Assembly: GCA_023443095.1 (NCBI GenBank)
Contig: JAEZVV010000071.1
Span: forward strand, 11,820 to 75,819
Direction: 5' to 3'
Origin: Pseudomonadota bacterium
GTDB lineage: Bacteria; Pseudomonadota; Gammaproteobacteria; Burkholderiales; Burkholderiaceae_F
Length of the DNA stretch: 64,000 bases
Shown here: piece by piece, positions 43,470 to 52,839 of the stretch
Layout of the letters: each line of letters starts with the position of its first letter
How positions within the stretch are numbered: position 1 is the stretch's first letter
The notes under the pieces: generated by a model
Databases searched by the model: none
What the model saw: only the letters and a program-made list of their open reading frames with translations
Told to the model about the DNA's origin: nothing
Translations under genes and position numbers: made by a program

Positions 43470-44366
43470 ATGGCCGGACTACTCAAAAGCGATTTGACTT
43501 CGCTTCCCCTCGTTTATCGCGGCAAGGTGCGCGACAGTTGGGCCGTGGGCGAAGACAAGCTGCTCATCATCACCAGCGACCGCCTCTCGGCCTTCGACGT
43601 TGTGCTGGACGAGCCGATCACTGATAAGGGCCGAGTCTTGAACGCACTCTCGAACTTCTGGTTCGACAAGCTCAAGGACGTGGTGCCCAACCACCTCACC
43701 GGCATCGATCCGACCTCGGTCGTGAGCGCGGCCGATGCGCCGCAGGTGCGGGGCCGCTCGGTGGTGGCGATGAAATTGAAGCCCCTGCCGGTCGAAGCCG
43801 TGGTGCGCGGCTACCTGATCGGCTCCGGCTGGAAGGACTACCAGGCCACGGGCAGCGTCTGCGGCGTCGCCCTGCCTCCCGGGCTGAAGATGGCGCAGAA
43901 GCTGCCCGAGCCCATCTTCACCCCGGCCGCCAAGGCCGCGCTCGGCGAACACGACGAAAACATCAACTTCGACCAGGTGATCGCCACCGTCGGCGCCGAA
44001 CTGGCCGAGCAAATCCGCACTGTTTCGATCGAGCTCTACCGGAAGGCGAGCGACTACGCCGCCACCCGCGGCATCATCATCGCCGACACCAAGTTCGAGT
44101 TCGGCCTCGACGCCGATGGCCGCCTGCGCCTGATGGACGAGGTGCTCACTCCCGATTCGTCGCGCTTCTGGCCGGCCGACCAGTACCAGGTCGGCATCTC
44201 GCCGCCCAGCTACGACAAGCAGTTTGTGCGCGACTGGCTCGAGACCCAGCCCTGGAACAAGACCGCGCCTGCGCCCACGCTGCCGCCCGAGGTGGTCGCT
44301 GCCACCGCCGCCAAGTACCGCGAGGCGCTGGTCAAGCTCACCGGCGCCGATCTGCCCGCCGCCTGA
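43470..44366 (+). CDS. purC: Phosphoribosylaminoimidazole-succinocarboxamide synthase PurC
   Basis: 298 aa, the long form of SAICAR synthase. It joins CAIR with aspartate in purine synthesis. Recognisable parts: [63 protein letters not shown] and [19 protein letters not shown]. It stands upstream of purE and purK, which supply its substrate CAIR. Confidence 0.97.
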   Translation: MAGLLKSDLTSLPLVYRGKVRDSWAVGEDKLLIITSDRLSAFDVVLDEPITDKGRVLNALSNFWFDKLKDVVPNHLTGIDPTSVVSAADAPQVRGRSVVAMKLKPLPVEAVVRGYLIGSGWKDYQATGSVCGVALPPGLKMAQKLPEPIFTPAAKAALGEHDENINFDQVIATVGAELAEQIRTVSIELYRKASDYAATRGIIIADTKFEFGLDADGRLRLMDEVLTPDSSRFWPADQYQVGISPPSYDKQFVRDWLETQPWNKTAPAPTLPPEVVAATAAKYREALVKLTGADLPAA

Positions 44367-44389
44367 GCGCCACAGGTAAATACCCACGT

Positions 44390-44420
44390 GTGCGGGGCAG
44401 GCTCGGAGCCTGCCCCGCAC
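44390..44420. repeat. Perfect 31-bp palindrome between purC and purE
   Basis: GTGCGGGGCAGGCTC (44390-44404), a central G, and its exact reverse complement (44406-44420). No T-tract follows (GCCTTTAG), so it is a poor terminator. A very stable hairpin in the purE leader, a REP-like element or an operator are possible. Confidence 0.85.
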
Positions 44421-44450
44421 GCCTTTAGAATCCGGCCTTTTGCGGGAACG

Positions 44451-44957
44451 ATGATGGTCACAGCTGCACGAGCCACGCCCCTGGTGGGAGTCGTGATGGG
44501 TTCCAACTCCGATTGGGACGTGATGAGCCACGCGTGCAGCGTGCTCAAGGAGTTCGAAGTGCCGTTCGAGGCTCAGGTGCTCTCCGCCCACCGCATGCCC
44601 GACGAGATGTTCGACTACGCTGAAAGCGCCCGCACCCGCGGCCTGCGCGTGATCATCGCCGGCGCCGGCGGCGCGGCCCACCTGCCGGGCATGATCGCCG
44701 CCAAGACCGTGATCCCGGTACTCGGCGTGCCAGTGCCTTCGAAGTACCTGCGCGGCGAAGACTCGCTGCTGTCTATCGTTCAGATGCCCAAGGGCGTCCC
44801 GGTCGCCACGTTCGCCATCGGCGAAGCCGGCGCCGGCAATGCCGCCCTCTTTGCCGTGGCCATGCTCGCCGCAGAAAACCCCGACCTCGCCATGCGCCTG
44901 GCCCAGTTCCGTGCCACTCAGAACGAGAAGGCCCGCAACATGACCTTGCCGCTCTGA
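44451..44957 (+). CDS. purE: N5-carboxyaminoimidazole ribonucleotide mutase PurE
   Basis: 168 aa, class I Pur[25 protein letters not shown], the active-site His in [14 protein letters not shown], and [45 protein letters not shown]. It works with PurK on the next gene. The start at 44451 or 44454 follows GGGAACG; a longer frame from 44388 runs through the palindrome and is rejected. Confidence 0.97.
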   Translation: MMVTAARATPLVGVVMGSNSDWDVMSHACSVLKEFEVPFEAQVLSAHRMPDEMFDYAESARTRGLRVIIAGAGGAAHLPGMIAAKTVIPVLGVPVPSKYLRGEDSLLSIVQMPKGVPVATFAIGEAGAGNAALFAVAMLAAENPDLAMRLAQFRATQNEKARNMTLPL

Positions 44958-44965
44958 GGCCCGCC

Positions 44966-46129
44966 ATGACGCAGCACACTCCGATCGCCCCCGGCCAGTG
45001 GCTGGGCCTTCTGGGCGGCGGCCAGCTCGGCCGCATGTTCGCGATGGCCGCGCAAAGCCTGGGCTACCGCGTGTGTGTGCTCGACCCCGGCGCCGACGGC
45101 CCGGCCGCGGCCGTGGCTGACGCCCATGTCCAAGCCGATTACCTCGACCCGCGCGGCCTGCAGCAGCTCGCAGAAAAATGCCGCGCCGCCTCCACCGAGT
45201 TCGAAAACGTTCCGGCCGCCGCGCTGCAGTTCCTGGCCCGCCACTGCGAGGTCAGCCCCGGCGCCGAGGCGGTGGCGATCGCCCAGGACCGCGTCGCCGA
45301 GAAGCGGTTCATCGCGGCCTGCGGCGCGCCGGTCGCGCCCCATGCCGTGGTCGCCACCGAGGCCGACTGCGCCGGCGCCAGTACCAAACTTCTGCCCGGC
45401 ATCCTGAAGTCGGCCCGTCTCGGTTACGACGGCAAGGGCCAGGTTCGGGTGAAGACCTCGGCCGAGCTGCACGCCGCCTTCCGCCAGTTGGGCGGCGTGC
45501 CCTGCGTGCTCGAGAAGATGCTCCCGCTCGCGCTCGAAGTCTCGGTAGTGGTGTGCCGCAGCCGCGACGGCCAGACCGTGAGCTTTCCGGTCTCGGAAAA
45601 CGAACACCGCGACGGCATCCTGGCGGTGAGCGTCCTTCCCGCCCGCATCGACGCGACGCTGGCCCAGCGTGCGCGTGAAGTCGCGATGAAAATCGCGCGC
45701 GAGATGGATTACGTCGGCGTGCTGTGTGTCGAGTTCTTCGTGCTCGCCGACGGTTCGCTGGTCGTCAACGAGATGGCGCCGCGCCCGCACAACAGCGGCC
45801 ACGCCACCATCGACGCCTGCGCCACCAGCCAGTTCGAACAGCAGGCGCGAGTCATGGCCGGACTGCCGCTGGGCGACACCACCCAGCTCGCACCCGCCGT
45901 GATGCTCAACCTCCTGGGCGACCTGTGGTTCGAGGGTGAGGCGCAGCGAGAGCCCGACTGGGCGAGCGTGCTCGCCATCCCCGGCGCCAAGCTCCACCTC
46001 TACGGCAAGACCGAGGCGCGGCGCGGCCGCAAGATGGGGCACATCACCTGCCTGGGCTCGACTCCGGCGCAAGCCCTGGAGCGCGCCAACCAGGCCGCGG
46101 CCATCCTCGGCCTGCCCGCCGCGACATGA
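44966..46129 (+). CDS. purK: N5-carboxyaminoimidazole ribonucleotide synthase PurK
   Basis: 387-aa ATP-grasp enzyme that carboxylates AIR using ATP and bicarbonate. N-terminal GLLGGGQLGRMFAMAAQSLGYRV, ATP-grasp LKSARLGYDGKGQ, and the metal-binding end VVNEMAPRPHNSGHATIDACATSQFEQ are typical. It follows purE by 8 bp and overlaps tsaC by ATGA. Confidence 0.97.
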   Translation: MTQHTPIAPGQWLGLLGGGQLGRMFAMAAQSLGYRVCVLDPGADGPAAAVADAHVQADYLDPRGLQQLAEKCRAASTEFENVPAAALQFLARHCEVSPGAEAVAIAQDRVAEKRFIAACGAPVAPHAVVATEADCAGASTKLLPGILKSARLGYDGKGQVRVKTSAELHAAFRQLGGVPCVLEKMLPLALEVSVVVCRSRDGQTVSFPVSENEHRDGILAVSVLPARIDATLAQRAREVAMKIAREMDYVGVLCVEFFVLADGSLVVNEMAPRPHNSGHATIDACATSQFEQQARVMAGLPLGDTTQLAPAVMLNLLGDLWFEGEAQREPDWASVLAIPGAKLHLYGKTEARRGRKMGHITCLGSTPAQALERANQAAAILGLPAAT

Positions 46130-47118
46130 TTCCGCCGCTCGCCCCTGCGCAGATCGGCCAGGCCGCCGAGGTCCTCGCCGCTGGCGGTCTGGTGGCGATG
46201 CCGACCGAGACGGTCTACGGCCTCGCGGCCGACGCCGACAACGCTGACGCGGTGCGGGCCATCTTTGCCGCCAAGGGTCGCCCCGCCGATCACCCGGTGA
46301 TCGTTCACGTGGCTGGCGCCGAGGCACTCGACGCCTGGGCGAGCGAGGTGCCAGCCGCGGCGCGCACCCTGGCTGCCGCTTTCTGGCCGGGGCCTTTGAC
46401 CATGGTCCTCAAGCGCAGCAGCCGCGCCGGCGACTTCGTCACCGGCGGCCAGGACACCGTGGGCTTGCGCTGCCCGTCCCATCCCTGGGCGCACGCACTG
46501 ATCGCCGCTTTTGCCGGCGCCAGCCACAAAGGCGTGGCCGCCCCCAGCGCCAACAGCTTCGGCCGCATCAGCCCGACCACCGCGGCCCATGTACGAGCCG
46601 ACCTTGGCGAAAAACCGGCCGGCAAGGTCGACCTCATCCTCGATGGCGGCGCCTGCCCGGTGGGCATCGAGTCGACCATCGTCGACCTCTCGGGGGAGTC
46701 GCCGCGCTTGCTGCGCCATGGCTCGGTGACTCGCGCCATGCTCGAAGCGACGCTGGGCCAGGCCGTTCCCGATGCCGGCGCCGACGCACCGCGCGCCTCC
46801 GGCCGCTTGAAGAGCCATTACGCGCCGCGAACGCCGGTCGAACTGGTCGCGCCCGGCGAACTGCCGGCGCGGATCAACCAGTTGCGCGGCACCCGTCTGG
46901 CCGTGCTCGCCCCTGCCGCGTCCCTGCTCGACGCCCCGGCCCACGTCGTCAAGCGCCTGCTCGCCGAAGCCAGCGCCGAGGACTACGGGCGCAAGCTCTA
47001 CGCGCAGCTGCACGAACTCGACGCCGCCGGCGCCGAACTGATCCTCATCACGCGGTCGCCCGACACCCCCGCCTGGGCCGCGGTCAACGACCGTCTCGAA
47101 CGCGCTGCCGCACGCTGA
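46126..47118 (+). CDS. tsaC: L-threonylcarbamoyladenylate synthase (TsaC2/Sua5 type)
   Basis: 330 aa, the long Sua5 form. An N-terminal YrdC domain (AAEVLAAGGLVAMPTETVYGLAADADNADAV, SHPWAHALIAAFAG, IESTIVDLS) is followed by a C-terminal Sua5 domain (SHYAPRTPVELV). It makes threonylcarbamoyl-AMP for t6A37 of tRNA, the substrate used with TsaE in this window. Coupled to purK by ATGA overlap. Confidence 0.95.
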   Translation: MIPPLAPAQIGQAAEVLAAGGLVAMPTETVYGLAADADNADAVRAIFAAKGRPADHPVIVHVAGAEALDAWASEVPAAARTLAAAFWPGPLTMVLKRSSRAGDFVTGGQDTVGLRCPSHPWAHALIAAFAGASHKGVAAPSANSFGRISPTTAAHVRADLGEKPAGKVDLILDGGACPVGIESTIVDLSGESPRLLRHGSVTRAMLEATLGQAVPDAGADAPRASGRLKSHYAPRTPVELVAPGELPARINQLRGTRLAVLAPAASLLDAPAHVVKRLLAEASAEDYGRKLYAQLHELDAAGAELILITRSPDTPAWAAVNDRLERAAAR

Positions 47119-47272
47119 CCGCCCGCCGCCAGCGCGGCGCTGGAGATCGGCCTCGAGTCTGTTGCAGCCCCACCACGCGACAAGTATTTACCCTTGTCGC
47201 ACCTGGCTTGCTCCGTATGATCCTTTGACCAAGCTCCGTCCACGGAGCGGTTCAAGTCGAAGGAGACAAAAA

Positions 47273-48310
47273 ATGCATTTCGAACAATCGCGTCGCCGTC
47301 TGCTGGGCTTGCTGGCAGCCTCGAGCACCGCCGTTCTGCTCGCCGCCTGCGGCGGCGATGGGGACCCGGTCTTCAACCCGCCCGCGGCCGGTCAGAAATA
47401 CAGCCAGGCGGTGGTCGTCGGCGCGAGCATCTCGGACACGGGCAATGTCTGTGCCGCTACGCCTACCAGCTGCCCGCCCCCGCCCTATGCCACCGGGGTC
47501 GCCTCCAATGGCACGCTCTGGATCCAGAACGTTGCGGCGAACTACAAGGTCGCGGTCAACCCCTCGCTCAAGGGCGGCACCAACTACGCGTATGGCGGCG
47601 CCCGCACCGGCGCCGTGCCGGCGCCGCTGGCGACGGCTCCGGCCCTGGTCGGCGGCGTGCCCTCGATGGTGCAGCAGCTCGACATGTATTTCGCCACCAC
47701 GGGCCAACGCGCCGACCCCAAGGCCTTGTACGTGGTCGATGCCACCACCTTCGGCAACAACTTCAACGCGGCGGCAACCGCCTTCGTGGCCGCGGTCGGC
47801 GCCGGCCAGGTGCCGGCTTCGGACCAGACCGCCTACTTCACCCGCGTGACCACGGCAGCGGTGACCGACATCGTCGGCATCGTCAACAAGCTCTACTTCG
47901 CCGGTGCGCGCCAGATCCTGGTGGTCAACGTTCCCAACCTCGGGGTCACGCCGCTTCTGACCGGCAACGGTGCGGCGCCGAACAACCCGAACGCAACCGC
48001 TGGCACCCAGCTGTCGTTCGGCTTCAACCAGAACCTGGCAGCCCAGTTCAACGGTTTTGCCTCGTCGTGGGCCGGGCTGAACCTCAAGACCTTCGACACT
48101 TTCCCGCTCAACACCCAGGCGGCGCAGAACCCGGCCTCGCTCGGCTTCACCAACGGCACGGCCGCCTGCTTCGTGGCCCCCAGCGCCGCCCTACCCGCCG
48201 GTTCGCTCTGCGCCAACCCCGGCAGCTATTTCTACTGGGACCAGCTCCACCCCACTGCTGCCACCGGCAAGCTGTTCTCCGACCGCGTCATCACCCTGCT
48301 CGGCGCCTGA
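47273..48310 (+). CDS. SGNH/GDSL-family esterase lipoprotein
   Basis: 345 aa. A lipoprotein signal ends in lipobox LLAAC (Cys26). The catalytic Ser block reads VVVGASISDTGN, so the family GDS is GAS: the Asp is lost but the Ser remains. Block III is probably GTNYAYGGAR, and the Asp-His pair is WDQLHPTAATGKLF. It resembles exported lipases/esterases that cut short-chain or polyester substrates. AAGGAGA lies 6 nt before the start. A perfect hairpin follows. Confidence 0.87.
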   Translation: MHFEQSRRRLLGLLAASSTAVLLAACGGDGDPVFNPPAAGQKYSQAVVVGASISDTGNVCAATPTSCPPPPYATGVASNGTLWIQNVAANYKVAVNPSLKGGTNYAYGGARTGAVPAPLATAPALVGGVPSMVQQLDMYFATTGQRADPKALYVVDATTFGNNFNAAATAFVAAVGAGQVPASDQTAYFTRVTTAAVTDIVGIVNKLYFAGARQILVVNVPNLGVTPLLTGNGAAPNNPNATAGTQLSFGFNQNLAAQFNGFASSWAGLNLKTFDTFPLNTQAAQNPASLGFTNGTAACFVAPSAALPAGSLCANPGSYFYWDQLHPTAATGKLFSDRVITLLGA

Positions 48311-48325
48311 TCCGCCGCAGCAAGC

Positions 48326-48359
48326 AACGACAAGGGCGCCCGCGGGCGCCCTTGTCGTT
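48326..48359. terminator. Bidirectional terminator between the SGNH gene and a chemoreceptor
   Basis: AACGACAAGGGCGCC, loop CGCG, then the exact reverse complement ending TTGTCGTT. A 15-bp perfect stem between two convergent genes. Confidence 0.85.
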
Positions 48360-48373
48360 GGCTAGGGCCGGCA

Positions 48374-49942
48374 TCAGATCGCCGCACTGCGCTCCAGCTT
48401 GAAGCGCGCCACCGCTTCGGTCAGGCGCAGCGCCTGGTCCTTGAGGCTTTGCGCCGCCGCCGCGCTTTGCTCGACCAGGGCCGCGTTTTGCTGGGTCATC
48501 TGGTCCAGCCCCGCCACCGCCTGGTTGACCTGCGTGATGCCCGAGCTCTGCTCCATCGTGCTCTGGCTGATCTCGCCGATCAGGTCGCTCACGCGTTTGG
48601 CCTGCACCACGATTTCGTCCATGGTGCGCCCCGCTTCGGCGACCTGGGCCGAACCGCTGGCGACCTTGTCGACCGAGTCCGAGATCAGGCTCTTGATCTC
48701 GCGCGCGGCCTGAGCGCTGCGCTGAGCCAGGGTGCGGACTTCGCCCGCCACCACGGCAAAACCTCGCCCCTGCTCGCCCGCCCGCGCCGCTTCGACCGCC
48801 GCGTTCAAGGCCAGGATGTTGGTCTGGAAGGCGATGCCGTCGATCACGCCGATGATCTCGGCGATCTTGCGGCTCGACTCGGTGATCGATCCCATCGTCG
48901 TCACCACCTGCCCTACCGCCGCCCCGCCCTGATGGGCGATGTCCGACGCCGCCGCCGCCAAGCGGTTCGCTTCGCGCGCCGTCTCCGCACTGGCCTTGAC
49001 GGTCACGGTGAGTTCCTCCATCGCGCTGGCCGTCTCTTGCAGGGAACTGGCCTGGGACTCGGTCCGGCTCGACAGGTCCTGGTTGCCGACTGCGATTTCG
49101 CCGCTCGCCGTGCTGACCGAAGCCACGCCGGCGTGGACTTCGCCCACCACCGACCGCAGCGAGATCGCCATCGCGCGCAGGGAGCGCAGCAACGCGCTCA
49201 GTTCGTCGCGGCCTTCGGCCTGCGGCACCTCGATCGAGAGGTCGCCACGCGCCACCGCGTCGGCGGCCACGACCGCTTCGCCCAGAGGCCGGGTCATCGA
49301 GCGCGAGATCCAGAGCGAGAACACCACCCCGCCGGTCAAACCCAGGAGCAGGATGAGCGCAGTGATGACGACGGTTCTCTGCAAGCGCTGGTTCGACTCG
49401 AGCAACATGCGATCCGATTCACGCACGTTGTAGGCCGTCAGCGCCTCGATCGATTGAGTCAGGGCATCTCGCGCCTTTTGGCCATCGCCCACCATCAGGT
49501 TCGCTGCCGGGTCGCTCTGCCCTTGCCGGATCAGTTGCACCACGCGGCCGCTGACTTCCTTGTACTGGGTCCAGGATTGCACGACAGCGTCGTACAGCTT
49601 GCGCTCCTCCTGCGAACTGGGGTCGACCAGGCCGGCATAAGTTTTCAGCGCGGCCGCCACCTCGGCGTCACTCTTGGTGATGCGTTCGAAAGCCACATCG
49701 CCGTTGCCTCGCTGGTGCCCGATCATGAAGCGGAACTCGCGTGTCCGATAGGTGGCCGTCGCGTCGGCGAGCTGCCCTAGGGTGCGGACGCTGGGCAGCA
49801 TATTGGTGCCAATCTGCTCCGCATCATGGCCGATCTTGCGCAACTCCATCAGGCCGATGCCATTGGTGATGACAAGAAAAACAAGCAGGGGGGCCACCAG
49901 CAACGCCAGACGTTGAGCGACCTTTAACTGACCGAGATTCAT
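48374..49942 (-). CDS. Methyl-accepting chemotaxis protein
   Basis: 522 aa. Membrane segment near 15-35, a four-helix-bundle periplasmic sensor (about 36-190), a second membrane segment ([21 protein letters not shown]), HAMP (about 213-265) and a signalling domain with the invariant hairpin tip [42 protein letters not shown]. Methylation-helix Glu/Gln sites flank it; there is no C-terminal CheR-binding pentapeptide. Ligand unknown. Start at ATG 49942; ten residues more are open upstream. Confidence 0.93.
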   Translation of the reverse strand: MNLGQLKVAQRLALLVAPLLVFLVITNGIGLMELRKIGHDAEQIGTNMLPSVRTLGQLADATATYRTREFRFMIGHQRGNGDVAFERITKSDAEVAAALKTYAGLVDPSSQEERKLYDAVVQSWTQYKEVSGRVVQLIRQGQSDPAANLMVGDGQKARDALTQSIEALTAYNVRESDRMLLESNQRLQRTVVITALILLLGLTGGVVFSLWISRSMTRPLGEAVVAADAVARGDLSIEVPQAEGRDELSALLRSLRAMAISLRSVVGEVHAGVASVSTASGEIAVGNQDLSSRTESQASSLQETASAMEELTVTVKASAETAREANRLAAAASDIAHQGGAAVGQVVTTMGSITESSRKIAEIIGVIDGIAFQTNILALNAAVEAARAGEQGRGFAVVAGEVRTLAQRSAQAAREIKSLISDSVDKVASGSAQVAEAGRTMDEIVVQAKRVSDLIGEISQSTMEQSSGITQVNQAVAGLDQMTQQNAALVEQSAAAAQSLKDQALRLTEAVARFKLERSAAI

Positions 49943-50122
49943 AAAGATTCTTCGAGAAAAAGACGGACTCAACGCGCCCCAGTTCCTGGTCCACGACGCG
50001 TTCAGTCCGCCTTAGGGGCCCCGGCTCTAAGCAGTACCGCCGGCATGACTTTCGTACTTCGGCCCCGGATCTCCAGAAATTAGAGGTATCCGCCAAATGG
50101 CGACTACGGACAAACCCTTGAA

Positions 50123-50377
50123 TCAACCGAAACGCAGCTTCATCACCAGGATGAAAAACGCAAGCGCCAGAGTGATGGTGTTGGCGGCCACAACCGGCCA
50201 GGCGCCCAAAAGCAGGCCATAAACCAGCCAGGCAGCGACGCCAGTCGTGAAAATCGCGTACATCCCAAGCGACACGCCCTCGGCTTTGCGGCTTTTCCAG
50301 GTGAGCCAGGCCTGCGGCACAAAAGCGATAGTGGTGAGGCTGGCGGCGAAATAACCAATAAGGTCGGTGCTGTTCAC
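50123..50377 (-). CDS. SemiSWEET-type small sugar transporter
   Basis: 84 aa from a GTG start. Three membrane helices with the PQ motif in IAFVPQAWLTWKSRKAEGVSLGMY and an Asn-rich third helix (AANTITLALAFFILVMK). This is a single triple-helix bundle that works as a dimer. No Shine-Dalgarno is visible at the GTG. The cargo is probably a sugar by family; no sugar genes are near. Confidence 0.87.
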   Translation of the reverse strand: MNSTDLIGYFAASLTTIAFVPQAWLTWKSRKAEGVSLGMYAIFTTGVAAWLVYGLLLGAWPVVAANTITLALAFFILVMKLRFG

Positions 50378-50527
50378 GGCGGTAGGGCGGGGAGAAAGGA
50401 AGGCGGTCGGGTCGGTCGGCGCCCTGGGCGGCGCGCCTCGGCCACGGTGCCACACGAGGTCGGAGCCCGAAGTATAGGGAGCGGCATCCGACCCACGCCC
50501 GCCGTGACGAGCGTCACAGGAGACGAC

Positions 50528-51694
50528 ATGGATCTGGACTTCACCCCGGCCGAAGAGGCCTTTCGCGCCGAAGTCAAAGCCTTCCTCGCCGCCGAACTTC
50601 CGGCCGTCATCGGCGCCACTGTTCCGGCCGAGGCTCGGATCGACAGCGAGTCGATCACCCGTTGGCAAAAGGCGCTTTTTGCCCGCGGCTGGGGGGCTCC
50701 GAACTGGCCCCTGGCCTGGGGCGGAACCGGTTGGGATCCGGTCCTCCAGCATATCTTCGAGGAAGAGACGGCGCTGGCCGGCGCTCCGCGCCAGCTGCCT
50801 TTCGGGTTGAAAATGGTGGGACCGGTCCTGATGAAGTTCGGCAGCCCCGAGCAATGCCACCGCTTCCTGCCGCGGATACCCAGCGCCCTGGACTGGTGGT
50901 GCCAGGGCTATTCGGAGCCGGGGGCCGGCAGCGACCTTGCAGCACTCTCGACCCGTGCCGAACGCCGTGGCGAGATCTATGTCGTCAACGGCCAGAAGAC
51001 CTGGACCACGCTGGCGCAATACGCCAACTGGATTTTCTGTCTGGTGCGCACCGATCCCGGCGCCAAGAAGCAGGAAGGCATCAGCTTCCTGCTGATCGAT
51101 ATGAGGTCGCCCGGCGTGACGGTGCGGCCGATCACCTTGCTCGACGGCAGCCGCGAGGTCAACGAGGTTTTCTTCGACCGGGTCGAAGTTCCGGTTGCGA
51201 ATCGGGTCGGCGCCGAGAATCAGGGCTGGAGCATCGCGAAGTACCTGCTCGAACACGAGCGCACCGGCATCGCCGACATCGGCATCAGCAAACGCGAGCT
51301 TGCGCGGGCCAAGGCCGTGGCCGCGGCAAGTCAGTGCCGCGGCGCACCGCTAGCGGCCGAGCCCGGGTTTGCGGCGCGGCTCGCCCAAGCCGAAATCGAC
51401 CTGCTCGGACTCGAGATGCTCAACCTGCGCGTGCTGGACGCCGCGCGCACGCGCGGCCATCCCGGTCCCCAGGCCTCGATGCTCAAGATCAAGGGCTCGG
51501 AGATCGCCCAGCGCATCAGCGAACTCGTGCTCGAAGCCAGCGGCGCCGCTGCCCTGCCCGCCGAGCGCGGCGACGGCGGCTGGCGCCCGGTGCCGGCGAC
51601 GGCAACCTACCTCAACTTGCGCAAGCTGACGATCTACGGCGGCAGCAACGAGATCCAGCGCTCGATCATCGCCAAACATCTGCTCGATCTCTGA
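50528..51694 (+). CDS. Acyl-CoA dehydrogenase, large subunit of a heteromeric pair
   Basis: 388 aa, FAD-dependent. Substrate/FAD regions: QGYSEPGAGSDLAAL, GQKTWTTLAQYANWIF and the C-terminal LTIYGGSNEIQRSIIAKHLL. At the place of the usual catalytic Glu (YEGT) there is Gly (YGGS), as in one subunit of alpha2beta2 dehydrogenases such as pimeloyl-CoA or steroid side-chain enzymes. I start at 50528 after AGGAGACGAC. The partner follows after 25 bp. Substrate cannot be told. Confidence 0.9.
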   Translation: MDLDFTPAEEAFRAEVKAFLAAELPAVIGATVPAEARIDSESITRWQKALFARGWGAPNWPLAWGGTGWDPVLQHIFEEETALAGAPRQLPFGLKMVGPVLMKFGSPEQCHRFLPRIPSALDWWCQGYSEPGAGSDLAALSTRAERRGEIYVVNGQKTWTTLAQYANWIFCLVRTDPGAKKQEGISFLLIDMRSPGVTVRPITLLDGSREVNEVFFDRVEVPVANRVGAENQGWSIAKYLLEHERTGIADIGISKRELARAKAVAAASQCRGAPLAAEPGFAARLAQAEIDLLGLEMLNLRVLDAARTRGHPGPQASMLKIKGSEIAQRISELVLEASGAAALPAERGDGGWRPVPATATYLNLRKLTIYGGSNEIQRSIIAKHLLDL

Positions 51695-51719
51695 TGTCGC
51701 CCCTGCTGCGAGGACAGAC

Positions 51720-52733
51720 ATGGACTTCTCCACCACCGACGAGCAGAACATGCTGCTCGATTCCTGCGACCGCTGGGCGCGTCAACGCGGCGGGTTTTCG
51801 AACCGCCGCGAACTGCTAACGCACCCTCCCGCCGAGCGGTCGCGACTCTGGTCCGAGCTCGCCGAGATGGGTCTGACTGCCCTGCTGGTGCCGGCCTCCA
51901 ACGGCGGGCTCGAACGTCCCCTGATCGACGCCGCCCTGGTTGCGCAATCGCTTGGCCGCGGCTGGCTGATCGAACCGTTCGCCGAATGCGCGATCGGCGC
52001 CGCCCACATGCTGGCGCAAGCCCCGGCGAGCGGAGTCGCGGCGCAGACCCTGGCCGCCATCGCCAGCGGCGAACAGATCGTGGTTCCGCTCGCCAGCGGC
52101 CCGACCGCCGCCAGCCCGGGCGCCAACGTCACCCAGGCCGCGGCAGCCGACGCGCTGCTGAGCTACGACGGCGAATCGCTGCTCCTGGTTCGCCGCGGCG
52201 ACGCCGCCCTGAGCGCTTACCGCCAGTTCGACGGCACACCCGGCGCCACCGTCCGCTGGGACCCGGCCCTGGCCACGGCCCTGGCGCGCGGCGACCCGGC
52301 CCGCCACGCCTGGCAGCGTGGCCTGGCGGCGATGGCGATCGGACGGATAGGCAGCGGCCTGGGCCTGGCGCGCACCGTTCTCGATCTCACGGCCGACTAC
52401 CTGCGCACGCGCCAGCAGTTCGGCCAGCCGATCGGGCGTTTCCAGGCCCTGGCCCACCGTCTCGCCGACCTGCTGGTCGACTATGAAATGGCCCAGTCGA
52501 TCTGGCTCGCCGCTGCCTTGCGGCCAGCCTCGCCCCGCACTCTGGCGGCGGCGCAGGTGCTTGCCCACCAGGCCTTGCGGGCTATCGGCCAACAGGCGAT
52601 GCAGCTGCACGGAGCGATCGGCATGACCGAGGAACTGGCGATTTCACACTACGTCAAACATCTGCTGGCGCTCGAGATAACACTCGGACCACGCGACGAC
52701 GCGCTGCACGACTTCATGGCCGCATCCGCCTGA
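51720..52733 (+). CDS. Acyl-CoA dehydrogenase, small subunit of a heteromeric pair
   Basis: 337 aa, shorter than a classical dehydrogenase. The N-terminal helical domain is followed by a shrunken middle domain and a C-terminal domain with DYLRTRQQFGQPIGRFQALAHRLADL and QLHGAIGMTEELAISHYVKHLL. Such proteins pair with a large subunit like the preceding gene to form one FAD site per dimer. AGGACAGAC precedes the start. Confidence 0.88.
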   Translation: MDFSTTDEQNMLLDSCDRWARQRGGFSNRRELLTHPPAERSRLWSELAEMGLTALLVPASNGGLERPLIDAALVAQSLGRGWLIEPFAECAIGAAHMLAQAPASGVAAQTLAAIASGEQIVVPLASGPTAASPGANVTQAAAADALLSYDGESLLLVRRGDAALSAYRQFDGTPGATVRWDPALATALARGDPARHAWQRGLAAMAIGRIGSGLGLARTVLDLTADYLRTRQQFGQPIGRFQALAHRLADLLVDYEMAQSIWLAAALRPASPRTLAAAQVLAHQALRAIGQQAMQLHGAIGMTEELAISHYVKHLLALEITLGPRDDALHDFMAASA

Positions 52734-52839
52734 GACATAAGGCAAGCGGCCGCGCCCATTGCCCGGGTAATCCCTCTCGATTCGCGGTTCGAGCTCCGAA
52801 CGTGTTCCAATTCTGCCCTGACACGTTGGAGAAACGCTC

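Noticed and set aside
44388..44450. Longer PurE start at 44388
   Set aside because: It would translate through the 31-bp palindrome and add 21 residues absent from the family; ATG 44451 begins right before the conserved domain.
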